The notes: generated by a model not told the origin, from the letters alone. DNA of 49,516 nt from Candidatus Poribacteria bacterium (GCA_028820845.1 JAPPII010000073.1:1-49516); one strand, 5' to 3'. Shown: positions 1 through 8,846, counted from the stretch's first letter. Numbers and translations are program-made.

Positions 1-90
1 ATTTCGCAGCTATATTGATCACTGCTAACAAAATGTAAACACTACGTAGTTATTTGCTAAGAGTCTTTTGGTTCCCAGATGCTTCTTAAC

Positions 91-125
91 TTATAACTTA
101 TAACTTATAACTGACAACTATAAAC
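91..125. repeat. Heptamer-phased repeat array
   Basis: Three exact copies of TTATAAC are followed by TGACAAC and TATAAAC, all in a 7-base register, ending 2 nt before the start codon of the first gene. The rest of bases 1-127 shows no gene. The array is AT-rich and could contribute -10-like sequence, but no convincing -35 partner is visible. It belongs to a class of heptamer-phased intergenic repeats seen across the window. Confidence 0.8.
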
Positions 126-127
126 AG

Positions 128-1456
128 ATGTTAAATTACGGATTGGTAAGCACAGCAATAGGCGAAGATCGGGAGCAATTGACTGAAGGCGTGCAGCTCC
201 TCGCGGAAATCGCACATAAGCATCGTGTTCCGGTCACGTGGGCAACAAACACCAAGTCTGTCCAATTTATCGCTAAGTTGCTCACGACATGGCACACGGA
301 GAATGGTGATGCACCTTTGCTGGTACTTGATACCAAACCAATCTGGGATGCGAATTGGGAGACAGAACAGACAGCGAACCGAGGTAATAGTACAGAAGCT
401 ATGGCATCGCATCTCGTTACGATGCGGGAAAAACTACCAGAATATATCACCAGGGAATGGGAGCGGTTCAAGCGGGCGATACCTTGGGCAGAACCGAGTG
501 TCGCTGGAGCAGCCTTCAAAAATGATGTTTTCCTCCATGCGCTTGAGCAGACCGGGTTTCGAGGACTTTGGGGGTATCACTGGAACCAAGCAGGTGTTGA
601 TGCTACAGATACACGGGCATCCAAAGCGGAACTCGACCGTGGTGGCTTTGGGTGCTTTTATCCGTTTGAGGCTTCAACCTCCATTGATACTATTGTGGCG
701 CGAGATGACGCTACTGAAAACGATGCTAAGCCATTTAAGAAAATTGTTGGCATCCCATATTATACCGCTGCGCACCTCGCAGAAGATATTCATAATCTTC
801 GGGCCGCGCTCTTAACAGAGACGGCGAAGAAGCATTACGATATTTATGTAAAAAGCACTGCATGGAATCAATGGCTCGGTTATGTTGAGCACATTGACCC
901 TTTTACCGTCGCACAACTCGGACAAGACGGACTCGGACGGTTGGATGCCTATTTCGCGTACGTCGTTTCCGATAAGAACACAAAGCCGGTATTGCTTTCT
1001 GAAATCGTTGACGATTATGCAAACCGTTGCAAGCGTACTGAACCGACCGCTATTATAGAAACGGTTCCGACAACACAGAACGAAACTGATGCGCCAAAGT
1101 CGGCGTTAAGAATGTTCTATTACGACGCCGCATGCGAATTGACCTTCGCTGAAGGGAATATGGAGCCCATTGAAATCAAAAATTATACTGGCGAACGCGG
1201 GGCGCGGTCCGTCACACAAAAACCTGCGCTCACGGGATTTTCGCCGACGCGGCACCGGACAAAATTACATATCGCTATCACAGTAGAATCAACAAGGGCG
1301 ATGCCTTACGGGATAACTGTTTGGGGTGACCATGATGGATTACAATTAACTGAGTCTAATGCCGATGATGTCAGATGGATCGGTGAACATCTACTTTTTA
1401 TCCGTCTCACATTACAGCCCGGAAAAAACGAGTTTAACATTCAGTTGTCGATTTAA
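128..1456 (+). CDS. Conserved protein of unknown function, possible deacetylase-type barrel
   Basis: A 442-residue cytosolic protein with no signal peptide or membrane segment. I do not recognise the family with certainty. The N-terminal third (residues about 1-70, with HRVPVTWATN near 33-42) and the segment with GFRGLWGYHWNQAG near 143-156 recall the (beta/alpha) barrel of the polysaccharide deacetylase/glycoside hydrolase superfamily, but no NodB-type metal triad can be picked out. The last 100 residues look beta-rich and could form a separate domain. The ATG at 128 follows a heptamer repeat and has no Shine-Dalgarno sequence, so the start is less certain than the frame. It lies 110 bp before threonine synthase, separated by a GC-rich palindrome, so the two are probably not co-translated. 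Confidence 0.8.
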   Translation: MLNYGLVSTAIGEDREQLTEGVQLLAEIAHKHRVPVTWATNTKSVQFIAKLLTTWHTENGDAPLLVLDTKPIWDANWETEQTANRGNSTEAMASHLVTMREKLPEYITREWERFKRAIPWAEPSVAGAAFKNDVFLHALEQTGFRGLWGYHWNQAGVDATDTRASKAELDRGGFGCFYPFEASTSIDTIVARDDATENDAKPFKKIVGIPYYTAAHLAEDIHNLRAALLTETAKKHYDIYVKSTAWNQWLGYVEHIDPFTVAQLGQDGLGRLDAYFAYVVSDKNTKPVLLSEIVDDYANRCKRTEPTAIIETVPTTQNETDAPKSALRMFYYDAACELTFAEGNMEPIEIKNYTGERGARSVTQKPALTGFSPTRHRTKLHIAITVESTRAMPYGITVWGDHDGLQLTESNADDVRWIGEHLLFIRLTLQPGKNEFNIQLSI

Positions 1457-1465
1457 TTTTTTATA

Positions 1466-1530
1466 GCGAACCGCGGACCGCGAACCGCTCTTCGCGATAC
1501 GCGGTCCGCGGTTCGCGATACGCGGTCCGC
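1466..1530. repeat. GC-rich heptamer array forming a 16-bp inverted repeat
   Basis: Nine consecutive 7-base units (GCGAACC, GCGGACC, GCGAACC, GCTCTTC, GCGATAC, GCGGTCC, GCGGTTC, GCGATAC, GCGGTCC) fill this gap. Bases 1466-1481 (GCGAACCGCGGACCGC) are a perfect inverted repeat of 1501-1516, and a 19-base segment repeats directly at 1491 and 1512 with a 21-base period (three heptamers). Transcribed, it would form a very stable hairpin, but no U tract follows, so it is not a standard terminator. Confidence 0.92.
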
Positions 1531-1565
1531 TAAAACCCTGATAACTATTCAAAAGGAAGAAGATA

Positions 1566-2798
1566 ATGGAAAAAGTATTGGGCCTCAGATGCCGCGAATG
1601 TGATAACACGTATCCAAAAGAACCGCTTCACGTTTGCGAATTCTGTTTTGGGCCACTGGAAGTAGACTATAACTATGAAGAGATACAGAAATCTATCTCA
1701 AGGCGTTCAATAGAAAATGGACCAGAAAACTTGTGGCGTTATGCCGACCTCCTGCCAATAGATGGGGAACCAACTGATGGCGACAACACAGGATTTACAC
1801 CGCTCATTCGGGCTACAAATCTTGCCGATGCACTCGGTGTCAAAGAACTTTATATCAAAGACGATTCCGTCTGCCACCCGACACTCTCCTTCAAAGACCG
1901 CGTTGTAGCGATTGCTTTGAGTAAGGCGAAGGAATTCGATTTTGACACCGTTTCCTGTGCCTCTACCGGAAATCTTGCAAATGCTGTTGCTGCGCACGCC
2001 GCTATCGCAAAACTGAATTGTTTCCTCTTTATTCCGGCGGACCTTGAGGTCGGCAAAGTCGTTGCGTCCCTCGTTTATGCCCCCACCGTTGTGGGTATCA
2101 CTGGAACTTACGACGAGGTCAACCGGCTCTGCAGTGAAATTGGAGGCGTTTATCCGTGGGCATTCGTCAATATCAATATCCGACCCTTTTATGCTGAAGG
2201 ATCGAAAACGCTCTGCTTTGAAGTGCTCGAACAACTTGGATGGAAAGCACCTGCACATATTGTAGCACCTGCTGCTGGCGGTTCTCTCATCACAAAAATT
2301 GGTAAAGCAATTAAAGAATTTCATCTTTTGGGATTAATAGACAAACCGAACACCAAAATCCACGTCGCCCAAGCGGAGGGCTGTGGTCCCATCGTCAATA
2401 CATACAAAGAAAATGGCGATTTTGTAAAACCTGTAAAACCGAATACGATCGCTAAATCACTCGCGATTGGTAATCCCGCCGACGGTATCTATGCCGTTGA
2501 TACCGTCCGCAACTCCGGCGGGGTTGGTGAACACGCCACCGATCCTGAGATCGTAGAGGCGATCAAACTCCTCGCTGCAACAGAAGGTATCTTCACTGAG
2601 ACCGCTGGTGGTGTTACGCTCGCCGCAACAAAAAAATTGATAGACAGCGGACACATTGGACGAGATGAATCGATAGTTATCGCTATCACTGGCAACGGAC
2701 TCAAAACCATTGAGGCACTCCAAGATAAAACCGATAAACCCTATACCATTCCCCCGCAACTCAACGCTTTTCGGAAATTGATGACAGAGATTGATTAG
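1566..2798 (+). CDS. thrC: Threonine synthase
   Basis: A 410-residue PLP enzyme that converts O-phosphohomoserine to threonine and phosphate, the last step of threonine biosynthesis. The N-terminus carries a small zinc-ribbon-like pair, CREC at about 9-12 and CEFC at about 24-27, typical of one bacterial/archaeal threonine synthase subgroup. The PLP lysine is in SFKDR at about 108-112, with the STGNLANA stretch near 129-136 for phosphate and substrate contacts. A glycine-rich AAGGSL cofactor loop lies near 237. An AAGGAAG Shine-Dalgarno sits 7-8 nt before the ATG, so the start is firm. No other threonine genes adjoin, so it appears to be a single-gene unit after the palindromic repeat. Cysteate synthase-like paralogues are the main alternative, but full-length similarity favours threonine synthase. 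Confidence 0.95.
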   Translation: MEKVLGLRCRECDNTYPKEPLHVCEFCFGPLEVDYNYEEIQKSISRRSIENGPENLWRYADLLPIDGEPTDGDNTGFTPLIRATNLADALGVKELYIKDDSVCHPTLSFKDRVVAIALSKAKEFDFDTVSCASTGNLANAVAAHAAIAKLNCFLFIPADLEVGKVVASLVYAPTVVGITGTYDEVNRLCSEIGGVYPWAFVNINIRPFYAEGSKTLCFEVLEQLGWKAPAHIVAPAAGGSLITKIGKAIKEFHLLGLIDKPNTKIHVAQAEGCGPIVNTYKENGDFVKPVKPNTIAKSLAIGNPADGIYAVDTVRNSGGVGEHATDPEIVEAIKLLAATEGIFTETAGGVTLAATKKLIDSGHIGRDESIVIAITGNGLKTIEALQDKTDKPYTIPPQLNAFRKLMTEID

Positions 2799-2805
2799 AC
2801 TTCAG

Positions 2806-2840
2806 TTGAAGATTGGCGGGTAATTAGGCGATAGGCTTGT
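2806..2840. repeat. Heptamer-phased degenerate repeat
   Basis: Units TTGAAGA, TTGGCGG, GTAATTA, GGCGATA and GGCTTGT can be laid out in a 7-base register just after the thrC stop. The units are diverged, so this is weaker than the copies at 1466 or 7554. It shares the TTGGCGG unit with the array at 7554. Confidence 0.5.
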
Positions 2841-2910
2841 TACCTTTCCTATTCAAAAGTGTTTAGACCTTTGCACACTGCTGGCTTTACTATATGGAGG
2901 GATGAAGGGC

Positions 2911-3480
2911 ATGACACAACAAGAAATCCACGAGGTTGAGCAAGGGATACGTCCTCCAGAGAGTATCAAAATGACGTTGGAGGAGTTTCTTGAGTATGAT
3001 GTAGAAGGATATGAATACGCTAACGGAGAATTAGTGCCAATGGCACCGCCATCAAGAGAACATGGTGAAATTAGTATCAATATTATTCGATACTTAGACG
3101 CGCATGTGTATCAGAATAAACTCGGCCGCTTGTACACGGCAGAGACAACATTTCAGGTTAGGGAACGGACGGTAAAACCGGATGTCGCCTTTGTTTCAAC
3201 TGACCGATTGACCGGGGATAAAACAAAAGGTTTTTCTATACCCCCCGATTTGGCAGTTGAGGTTGTTTCTCCGTCAGATGTGCAGTCTCGTATTGCCGAA
3301 AAAGCACTCGCGTATTTAAAGGCAGGAACACCTCTCGTCTGGGTTCTGGAACCTGTTACCAAAACGGTAACGGTCTATCGTTCTGAGACGGACATTGAGA
3401 CTCTCACGCGTGAGGATACACTCACCGGTGAGGATGTCGTCACCGGATTTTCCTGCCTGGTCGCACATCTGTTTGAATAG
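2911..3480 (+). CDS. Uma2 family (DUF820) endonuclease-like protein
   Basis: A 189-residue protein of the Uma2/DUF820 family, which has the PD-(D/E)XK nuclease fold; biological roles are mostly unknown and copies are numerous in cyanobacteria and some other phyla. Visible landmarks are the N-terminal MTLEEFLEYD segment, YANGELVPMAPPSREHGEI around residues 45-63, and the core PDVAFVS (about 90) and PPDLAVEVVSPSD (about 109-121), where the D and E of the nuclease site lie, followed by the KALAYLKAGTPLVWVLEP segment. GGAGG at 2896-2900 is only 1 nt from an upstream ATG at 2902 but 10 nt from the ATG at 2911, so I prefer 2911. It stands 27 bp before recD2 on the same strand and may be co-transcribed with it. 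Confidence 0.9.
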   Translation: MTQQEIHEVEQGIRPPESIKMTLEEFLEYDVEGYEYANGELVPMAPPSREHGEISINIIRYLDAHVYQNKLGRLYTAETTFQVRERTVKPDVAFVSTDRLTGDKTKGFSIPPDLAVEVVSPSDVQSRIAEKALAYLKAGTPLVWVLEPVTKTVTVYRSETDIETLTREDTLTGEDVVTGFSCLVAHLFE

Positions 3481-3507
3481 CGCACTCTACTATATGGATC
3501 CGGCAAA

Positions 3508-5919
3508 ATGGAAACATTGCAGGGTATACTCGAACGTATCGTCTATGAAAACCCTGACACTGGTTACACAGTCGGGCGGCTCTCGGCGCGCGACCACGTC
3601 GAACTCATCACTGTCGTTGGTAACTTAGCATCTGTCAATCCAGGTGAAAGCCTTCTCCTCCAAGGCGAGTGGGTGGACAACGCAAAGTATGGTAGACAGT
3701 TCCAAATCGAGAAGTACGAAACCATCCTACCCGCAAATGTTGTCGGATTAAGGAAATACCTCGGCTCGGGATTAATCAAGGGCATCGGTCCGAAGATGGC
3801 GACACGCATCGTTCAAAAGTTCGGCATGGATACCATGGATATCATTGAGCATGCCCCTGAAAAGTTAGCGCGTATCCCTGGTATTGGACGACATCGAGTG
3901 AAAATCATCAAAGAAGCGTGGGAGGCACAGCGCGAAATTAAAAACGTTATGCTTTTCCTCCAATCCCACGATGTCAGCACAACACACGCCGCAAAGATTT
4001 ACAAAACTTATGAAAACGACGCAATCGCTGTAGTCACGGAGAATCCGTATCGGCTCGCTGATGATATTTACGGCATCGGGTTTGTAACTGCCGACACAAT
4101 CGCCCAAAAACTTGGCATAGATAAGGACGCGCCACACAGAGTGCAAGCGGGAATCAAATACGTTCTCAGCCAAAAGGCGGATGAAGGACACGTCTTTCAA
4201 CACCACAACGAGCTTGTTGAGGCGTGTCAAACCATGCTTGAACAGGAAGCCGAAGCGATTGAAGATGGTATCCATGTCCTCACTCAAAAAGAAGAAGTGA
4301 TGGTCCCCGACTTTACAGACCCAATGCACGCTAACGAACAGGTCAATGTAGGTGAACCACAGGAAGGATATGAAATTAGCAATCAGGAGAGTAGCGGTCA
4401 GCAAGATAGCGGTCAGCAGGAGGACTTTAGAGCAGACACAGCAGTTTTGCAGCCCACACCTGATAGCCGACAGCCGATGGTTTCCGACAGCCATTCCGCC
4501 ATTTACCTTGCACCTTTTTACTACGCTGAACTCGGTGTCGCAAACCAGTTCTTAAGACTCCTATCTAACGAAGGACAAGACCTCAGTTACAGAGACACAA
4601 AAGCGTTGTCATTTACCACTGATGCAGTCCTTACCGAGTTAGAGCAGGAGATGGGGCTCCGTTTCGCACCGCAGCAACGCGAGGCGATCCGGACAGCGAT
4701 GACAGCGCGGGCGATGATTCTCACTGGCGGCCCCGGCACTGGTAAAACGACAACGACCGTCGGGATGATTCGCCTGTTTGAATCACAAGGCAGGCACATC
4801 ACCTTAACAGCACCCACCGGCCGAGCCGCGAAACGTCTCAGCGAAACAACCGGCGGTGAAGCCAAAACCATCCATCGGCTTCTTGAATTCTCTCCACAAA
4901 ATAACGGATTTAAGCGAAATCGCCAGAACCCGTTGGACACAGATGTCGTCATCGTTGACGAAACATCTATGGTAGACCTTGTTCTGATGAATCGCTTGAT
5001 GCAAGCCATCCGCCCGAGTACGACCCTCATCTTGATTGGCGATGTTGATCAGCTCCCCTCTGTCGGTGCGGGCAATGTTCTCAAGTCGCTCATTGATTCG
5101 CAGAAGATACCCGTTATTAAACTGACTGAAATATTCCGTCAGGCACAAGAAAGCATGATTGTCATGAACGCCCATCGCATCAACAAGGGTGATTTTCCAG
5201 AACTCACTGGCGAGGCTGACCGAAATTTCTTCTTCATAGAGGAGGAGGATCCAGACGAAATTGTTGAATTGATATGTTCTCTCATTTCTGATCGGCTACC
5301 GCAACACTACGACTACCATCCCATAGATGACATCCAACTCCTGTGTCCAATGCGACGCGGAGCACTTGGTACTGAAAGTCTCAACAAACGCCTTCAGGAA
5401 GTATTGAATCTTGAATATACTGCTCCAGCAACAATCCACCCGTTGGAGAAAGCGCGCTTTGGTCCTCGTGCCAGCAAGCAGGTATCGCAGTTTTCCGGTC
5501 GATCTCGCACGGCTGGCGGTTTCCGCATCGGCGATAAGGTGATGCAGGTCCGCAACAATTACGATTATGACGTGTTTAACGGCGATATCGGGAGGGTTGT
5601 CGCAATTGAGCACATTGACAAAAAAGTTCGCATCCAGTTCCCTGACAAGCAGGTGGCTTACGATACAGCAGACCTCGGCGAACTCGTCTTAGCCTATGCC
5701 ACAACGATTCACAAAGCGCAAGGCAGTGAGTATCCCGCAGTTGTTATCCCCTTGCATACACAGCACTATCTCATGTTACAACGGAATCTCCTTTACACCG
5801 GTATCACCCGGGCAAAGGAGCGCGTTGTGATTGTTGGGACCAAACAGGCACTCGCTATTTGTATTCGTAATAATCAAGTGATGGAGCGGAACACTTACCT
5901 TGCCGAACGTCTTCAATAG
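3508..5919 (+). CDS. recD2: RecD2-type ATP-dependent DNA helicase
   Basis: An 803-residue superfamily 1B 5'-3' helicase of the RecD2 (RecBC-independent) group, involved in DNA repair. An N-terminal OB-like region (about 1-80) is followed by helix-hairpin-helix elements at IKGIGPKMA (about 89), IPGIGRHRV (about 123) and IYGIGFVTAD (about 187). The helicase core has Walker A GGPGTGKTTT near 406-415, Walker B VIVDETSM near 482, a UvrD-like C-terminal motif TIHKAQGSEYP near 732 and TGITRAKERVVIVG near 763. Family members are usually near 740 residues. The extra length is a low-complexity stretch at about 270-330, rich in Gln/Ser/Asp, encoded by DNA that resembles the window's intergenic heptamer repeats. 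The ATG has only a weak upstream SD. Motifs are intact, so an active helicase is likely. Confidence 0.95.
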   Translation: METLQGILERIVYENPDTGYTVGRLSARDHVELITVVGNLASVNPGESLLLQGEWVDNAKYGRQFQIEKYETILPANVVGLRKYLGSGLIKGIGPKMATRIVQKFGMDTMDIIEHAPEKLARIPGIGRHRVKIIKEAWEAQREIKNVMLFLQSHDVSTTHAAKIYKTYENDAIAVVTENPYRLADDIYGIGFVTADTIAQKLGIDKDAPHRVQAGIKYVLSQKADEGHVFQHHNELVEACQTMLEQEAEAIEDGIHVLTQKEEVMVPDFTDPMHANEQVNVGEPQEGYEISNQESSGQQDSGQQEDFRADTAVLQPTPDSRQPMVSDSHSAIYLAPFYYAELGVANQFLRLLSNEGQDLSYRDTKALSFTTDAVLTELEQEMGLRFAPQQREAIRTAMTARAMILTGGPGTGKTTTTVGMIRLFESQGRHITLTAPTGRAAKRLSETTGGEAKTIHRLLEFSPQNNGFKRNRQNPLDTDVVIVDETSMVDLVLMNRLMQAIRPSTTLILIGDVDQLPSVGAGNVLKSLIDSQKIPVIKLTEIFRQAQESMIVMNAHRINKGDFPELTGEADRNFFFIEEEDPDEIVELICSLISDRLPQHYDYHPIDDIQLLCPMRRGALGTESLNKRLQEVLNLEYTAPATIHPLEKARFGPRASKQVSQFSGRSRTAGGFRIGDKVMQVRNNYDYDVFNGDIGRVVAIEHIDKKVRIQFPDKQVAYDTADLGELVLAYATTIHKAQGSEYPAVVIPLHTQHYLMLQRNLLYTGITRAKERVVIVGTKQALAICIRNNQVMERNTYLAERLQ
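4392..4490 (+). repeat. Intergenic-type repeat embedded in the recD2 frame
   Basis: Within recD2, a 15-base unit starting TAGCGGTCAGCA repeats at 4392-4406 and 4407-4421 (protein SGQQD/SGQQE). At 4461-4490, heptamers GATAGCC, GACAGCC, GATGGTT follow one another. The same words (GGTCAGCA, GCCGATGG, GCCGATAG) occur in intergenic arrays at 34992-35019 and 35122-35156. I infer in-frame capture of intergenic repeat DNA by the gene. Confidence 0.6.
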
Positions 5920-6008
5920 CCATCATTCGTTAGTTATCAGGAAAGGACGATGCTTTTTTCTCAAAACTAACAACTTAATATCCTCTAAAAATTTGAAGGA
6001 GCAAAAGT

Positions 6009-7553
6009 ATGAAGCGAATTACGCTATCTCTTATCGGTTTTCTCTTACTCTTCACACAACCCTTTGTGCATGCCGAGGTTACCCTGCCACGCGTTATCGG
6101 CAGCAACATGGTACTGCAACGCGACATGGAGGTTCCCATTTGGGGGTGGGCATCCGCAGGCGAAGAAATCACGATAACCTTCAGTGCCGAGGACGAAAGG
6201 AACGAATCCCTTTTCTCAACTACAGCGGTTGCTGACACAGGGGGCAACTGGCGCATCAAATTACCTGCGATGGCTGCAGGCGGCCCCTATATACTTAAAG
6301 TCAGCAGCAGTAACACCCTTGAATTGACGAACATCCTTTTCGGAGAAGTTTGGGTCTGCTCCGGGCAATCGAACATGCAGTGGTCTGTGAGTGCCTCAAA
6401 AGACAGTGAGGCAGAGATCGCCGCAGCGAACTATCCCAATATCCGACTGTTCTATGTACCGAGAGTCCCCTCAGGACTGCTTCAGAATGATGTAGAAGCG
6501 GACTGGGACGAAACCACGCCTGAAACAATCGCCAATTTCTCCGCTGTCGCTTACTATTTCGGACGCAAACTCTATAAAAACCTTGATGTACCCATCGGAT
6601 TAATCAACACTTCGTGGGGTGGTACCCGTATTGAACCATGGACACCACCTGCCGGTTTCGCCAGTGTTCCTACCCTTGAATCTATCTCCAAAGAGATTCA
6701 GGAGGCACACGAAACTTATCGCCAGCAGCTTCCACAGAAGATGAAGGATATTGAAGCGTGGATAGCCGAGACACGGAAAGCATTAGAAACAGAAGCACGC
6801 CTTACACAGATGCCTGATAATAGACACTCTTTGAGACACCAAGCGAGACCCACCGGGCTGTACAACGGTATGGTGCATCCGCTTGTCCCTTACGCTATAC
6901 GCGGCGCACTCTGGTATCAAGGTGAGTCGAACCTTCGAGACGGTATGCTCTACCACGAGAAAATGAAAGCACTCATCAACGGATGGCGCGAGGTTTGGGG
7001 GCAAGGCGATTTTCCCTTCTATTTTGTTCAACTCGCGCCGTTCAATTACGGCGGGCGGAATGCCAGCCCATTTTTCCTGCCCCAAATTTGGGAGGCACAA
7101 ACAGCAACATTGTCTGTTCCAAATACGGGCATGGCTGTAACAACGGACATCGGTAACCTCAGAGACATCCACCCGCGAAACAAGCAGGAGGTCGGGAGAC
7201 GACTTGCGTTATGGGCACTTGCAAAGACATACGGCAGGGAAGATGTAACTTACTCCGGTCCACTCTACAAATCAATGGAGATAGCGGGAAACACAATTCG
7301 GCTCAGTTTCGACTCTGTGGGTAGTGGACTGATGGCACGAGACGAGAAACCTCTCACATGGTTTGAAATTGCAGGTGAAGACAAGCAATTCGTTGAAGCG
7401 CAAGCAATGATTGATAGCGACACGATCATCGTTTCCAGTGACACCGTTGCAAATCCGGTCGCAGTCCGATTCGGTTGGCATCAAAGTGCTGAACCCAATT
7501 TGGTAAACAAGGAAGGGCTACCTGCATCACCGTTTCGTACCCATCCGTGGTAA
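6009..7553 (+). CDS. Secreted sialate O-acetylesterase (SASA family)
   Basis: A 514-residue SGNH-type carbohydrate esterase that removes acetyl groups from sialic acid or other acetylated glycans. The first 22 residues are a clear Sec signal peptide (KR, then LSLIGFLLLFTQPFVHA). The N-terminal beta domain (about 23-105) is followed by the catalytic domain with VCSGQSNM at about 116-123 (Ser of GQSN as nucleophile), the strongly conserved WYQGESN block near 300, and DIHPRNKQE near 380, which supplies the catalytic Asp-His. AAGGAG lies 8 nt before the ATG. Downstream lies a dehydratase, fitting a glycan-degradation neighbourhood. Substrate is not readable from the sequence; xylan or other acetylated polysaccharides are possible. 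Confidence 0.93.
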   Translation: MKRITLSLIGFLLLFTQPFVHAEVTLPRVIGSNMVLQRDMEVPIWGWASAGEEITITFSAEDERNESLFSTTAVADTGGNWRIKLPAMAAGGPYILKVSSSNTLELTNILFGEVWVCSGQSNMQWSVSASKDSEAEIAAANYPNIRLFYVPRVPSGLLQNDVEADWDETTPETIANFSAVAYYFGRKLYKNLDVPIGLINTSWGGTRIEPWTPPAGFASVPTLESISKEIQEAHETYRQQLPQKMKDIEAWIAETRKALETEARLTQMPDNRHSLRHQARPTGLYNGMVHPLVPYAIRGALWYQGESNLRDGMLYHEKMKALINGWREVWGQGDFPFYFVQLAPFNYGGRNASPFFLPQIWEAQTATLSVPNTGMAVTTDIGNLRDIHPRNKQEVGRRLALWALAKTYGREDVTYSGPLYKSMEIAGNTIRLSFDSVGSGLMARDEKPLTWFEIAGEDKQFVEAQAMIDSDTIIVSSDTVANPVAVRFGWHQSAEPNLVNKEGLPASPFRTHPW

Positions 7554-7616
7554 TTGGCGGTTGGCGGATAGCAATTAGCGGTTAGCGAATTCCTAACGGC
7601 AAATAGCGGATTGCTG
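7554..7616. repeat. Heptamer-phased degenerate repeat array
   Basis: Directly after the esterase stop codon, nine 7-base units run without a break: TTGGCGG, TTGGCGG, ATAGCAA, TTAGCGG, TTAGCGA, ATTCCTA, ACGGCAA, ATAGCGG, ATTGCTG. The phasing is obvious although only the first two units are identical. No promoter or terminator is clear in the 108-base gap. Confidence 0.85.
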
Positions 7617-7661
7617 AGAGTGGAGTGCCCTGATTGCTAATAGCCGACGAAGGAGAAAAAA

Positions 7662-8804
7662 ATGAAAATTACTGCTATTAAAACCTTTATGGCACGCTTT
7701 GGTAACCGACCCCGCGGACTCATCAAAGTAGAAACAGACGAAGGACTCTATGGCTGGGGTGAAGCCTACTCCACAGGTCCAGACCTGTCTGTTGAGCCTA
7801 TTGCTGATTACATTTTTGAGATGATTCAGGGCGACGATCCGAGACGGATTGAGTATATCATGATGAAACTGCATCAGCAGTTCCGTTTTCCAGCCGGTGG
7901 TGCTGGACTTGCCGTCATTTCCGCTGTTGATCATGCCCTTTGGGACATCAGTGGGAAGGCAGCGGGTTTACCAGTCTACATGCTCCTCGGTGGGCATGCC
8001 CGGGATCGCATCCGTATCTACCGTGGCATCGGGGGTAGGGATGGCATTGAAGCCGCCGACCAAGCGCACAAACTCCATGAAGAGTGGGGGTTCACTGCGT
8101 TCAAGACCAGTCCTTATCAACTGGATCCCGATGCAAATCGGTGGGGACGCGTCTGCGATGCTGCTGCTACCTATTTTGAGCAGATTCGAGAGAATACACC
8201 GACAGAGTGGGAGTTTGCCTTCGATCCACACGCCAAGATCTTTGAACCGATTCGAGCACTGCAACTGGCAAATGCCCTCGCGCCTTACGATCCATATTTC
8301 TACGAGGAGCCACTCCGACCTGAACATATCCCCGCATGGTCACGCCTTCGTGCCCAGATGCAAGTCCCACTTGCAACGGGAGAGTCTCTCTATACGCGTT
8401 TTGAGTTTCTGGACCTCATTGCCGGACAGGGTGCCGACATCATTCAACCAGACATCTGTGTTTGTGGAGGATTGTTGGAGATGTGCAAGATCGCTGCGAT
8501 CGCCGAGGCACACTATGTGAGCATTGCCCCACACAATCCGATGGGACCGCTGGCAACTGCAGTCAATGTTCACTTCGCCGCGGCAACCCCGAACTTCAAA
8601 ATTTTGGAGTATCTCTTGCCGACTGAAACGGAATGGAACGACTGGGTAGATGAACCCTATCTACCAAAAGATGGCTATTTGGAGTTACGGAATCGCCCCG
8701 GCTTGGGTGTGGAGGTAAACGAAGCAGCTATCATGGATAACGAATACATCCATTGGCAACGCACCTGTCCCATCCGTCCAGATGGTTCAACAGGTTATAT
8801 TTAG
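7662..8804 (+). CDS. Enolase-superfamily sugar-acid dehydratase, galactonate dehydratase-like
   Basis: A 380-residue mandelate racemase/muconate lactonizing-type enzyme, predicted to dehydrate an aldonic acid to a 2-keto-3-deoxy product. Metal ligands are D188, E215 (YEEP) and E241 (TGE). FDPH places H190 two residues after D188, and APHNPMGPL gives H291; this D-x-H plus distal His layout is that of D-galactonate dehydratase. K148 lies in AFKTS. The N-terminal capping domain (about 1-115) ends with the family segment VDHALWDISGK. AAGGAG stands 7 nt before the ATG. It converges with the TrpD2-like gene 7 bp downstream. It shares the catalytic layout of the enzyme at 41716 but differs enough for a distinct substrate. 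Confidence 0.9.
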   Translation: MKITAIKTFMARFGNRPRGLIKVETDEGLYGWGEAYSTGPDLSVEPIADYIFEMIQGDDPRRIEYIMMKLHQQFRFPAGGAGLAVISAVDHALWDISGKAAGLPVYMLLGGHARDRIRIYRGIGGRDGIEAADQAHKLHEEWGFTAFKTSPYQLDPDANRWGRVCDAAATYFEQIRENTPTEWEFAFDPHAKIFEPIRALQLANALAPYDPYFYEEPLRPEHIPAWSRLRAQMQVPLATGESLYTRFEFLDLIAGQGADIIQPDICVCGGLLEMCKIAAIAEAHYVSIAPHNPMGPLATAVNVHFAAATPNFKILEYLLPTETEWNDWVDEPYLPKDGYLELRNRPGLGVEVNEAAIMDNEYIHWQRTCPIRPDGSTGYI

Positions 8805-8846
8805 TTATTGGCTATTCCATTGATAGCCGATTGCTGGCTGCTATAT
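8805..8846. repeat. Heptamer-like repeat between convergent genes
   Basis: Words TTATTGG, CTATTCC, ATTGATA, GCCGATT, GCTGGCT and GCTATAT can be phased at seven bases from the dehydratase stop into the 3' end of the convergent TrpD2-like gene, so its C-terminal codons may derive partly from repeat DNA. Weakest member of this class. Confidence 0.4.
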
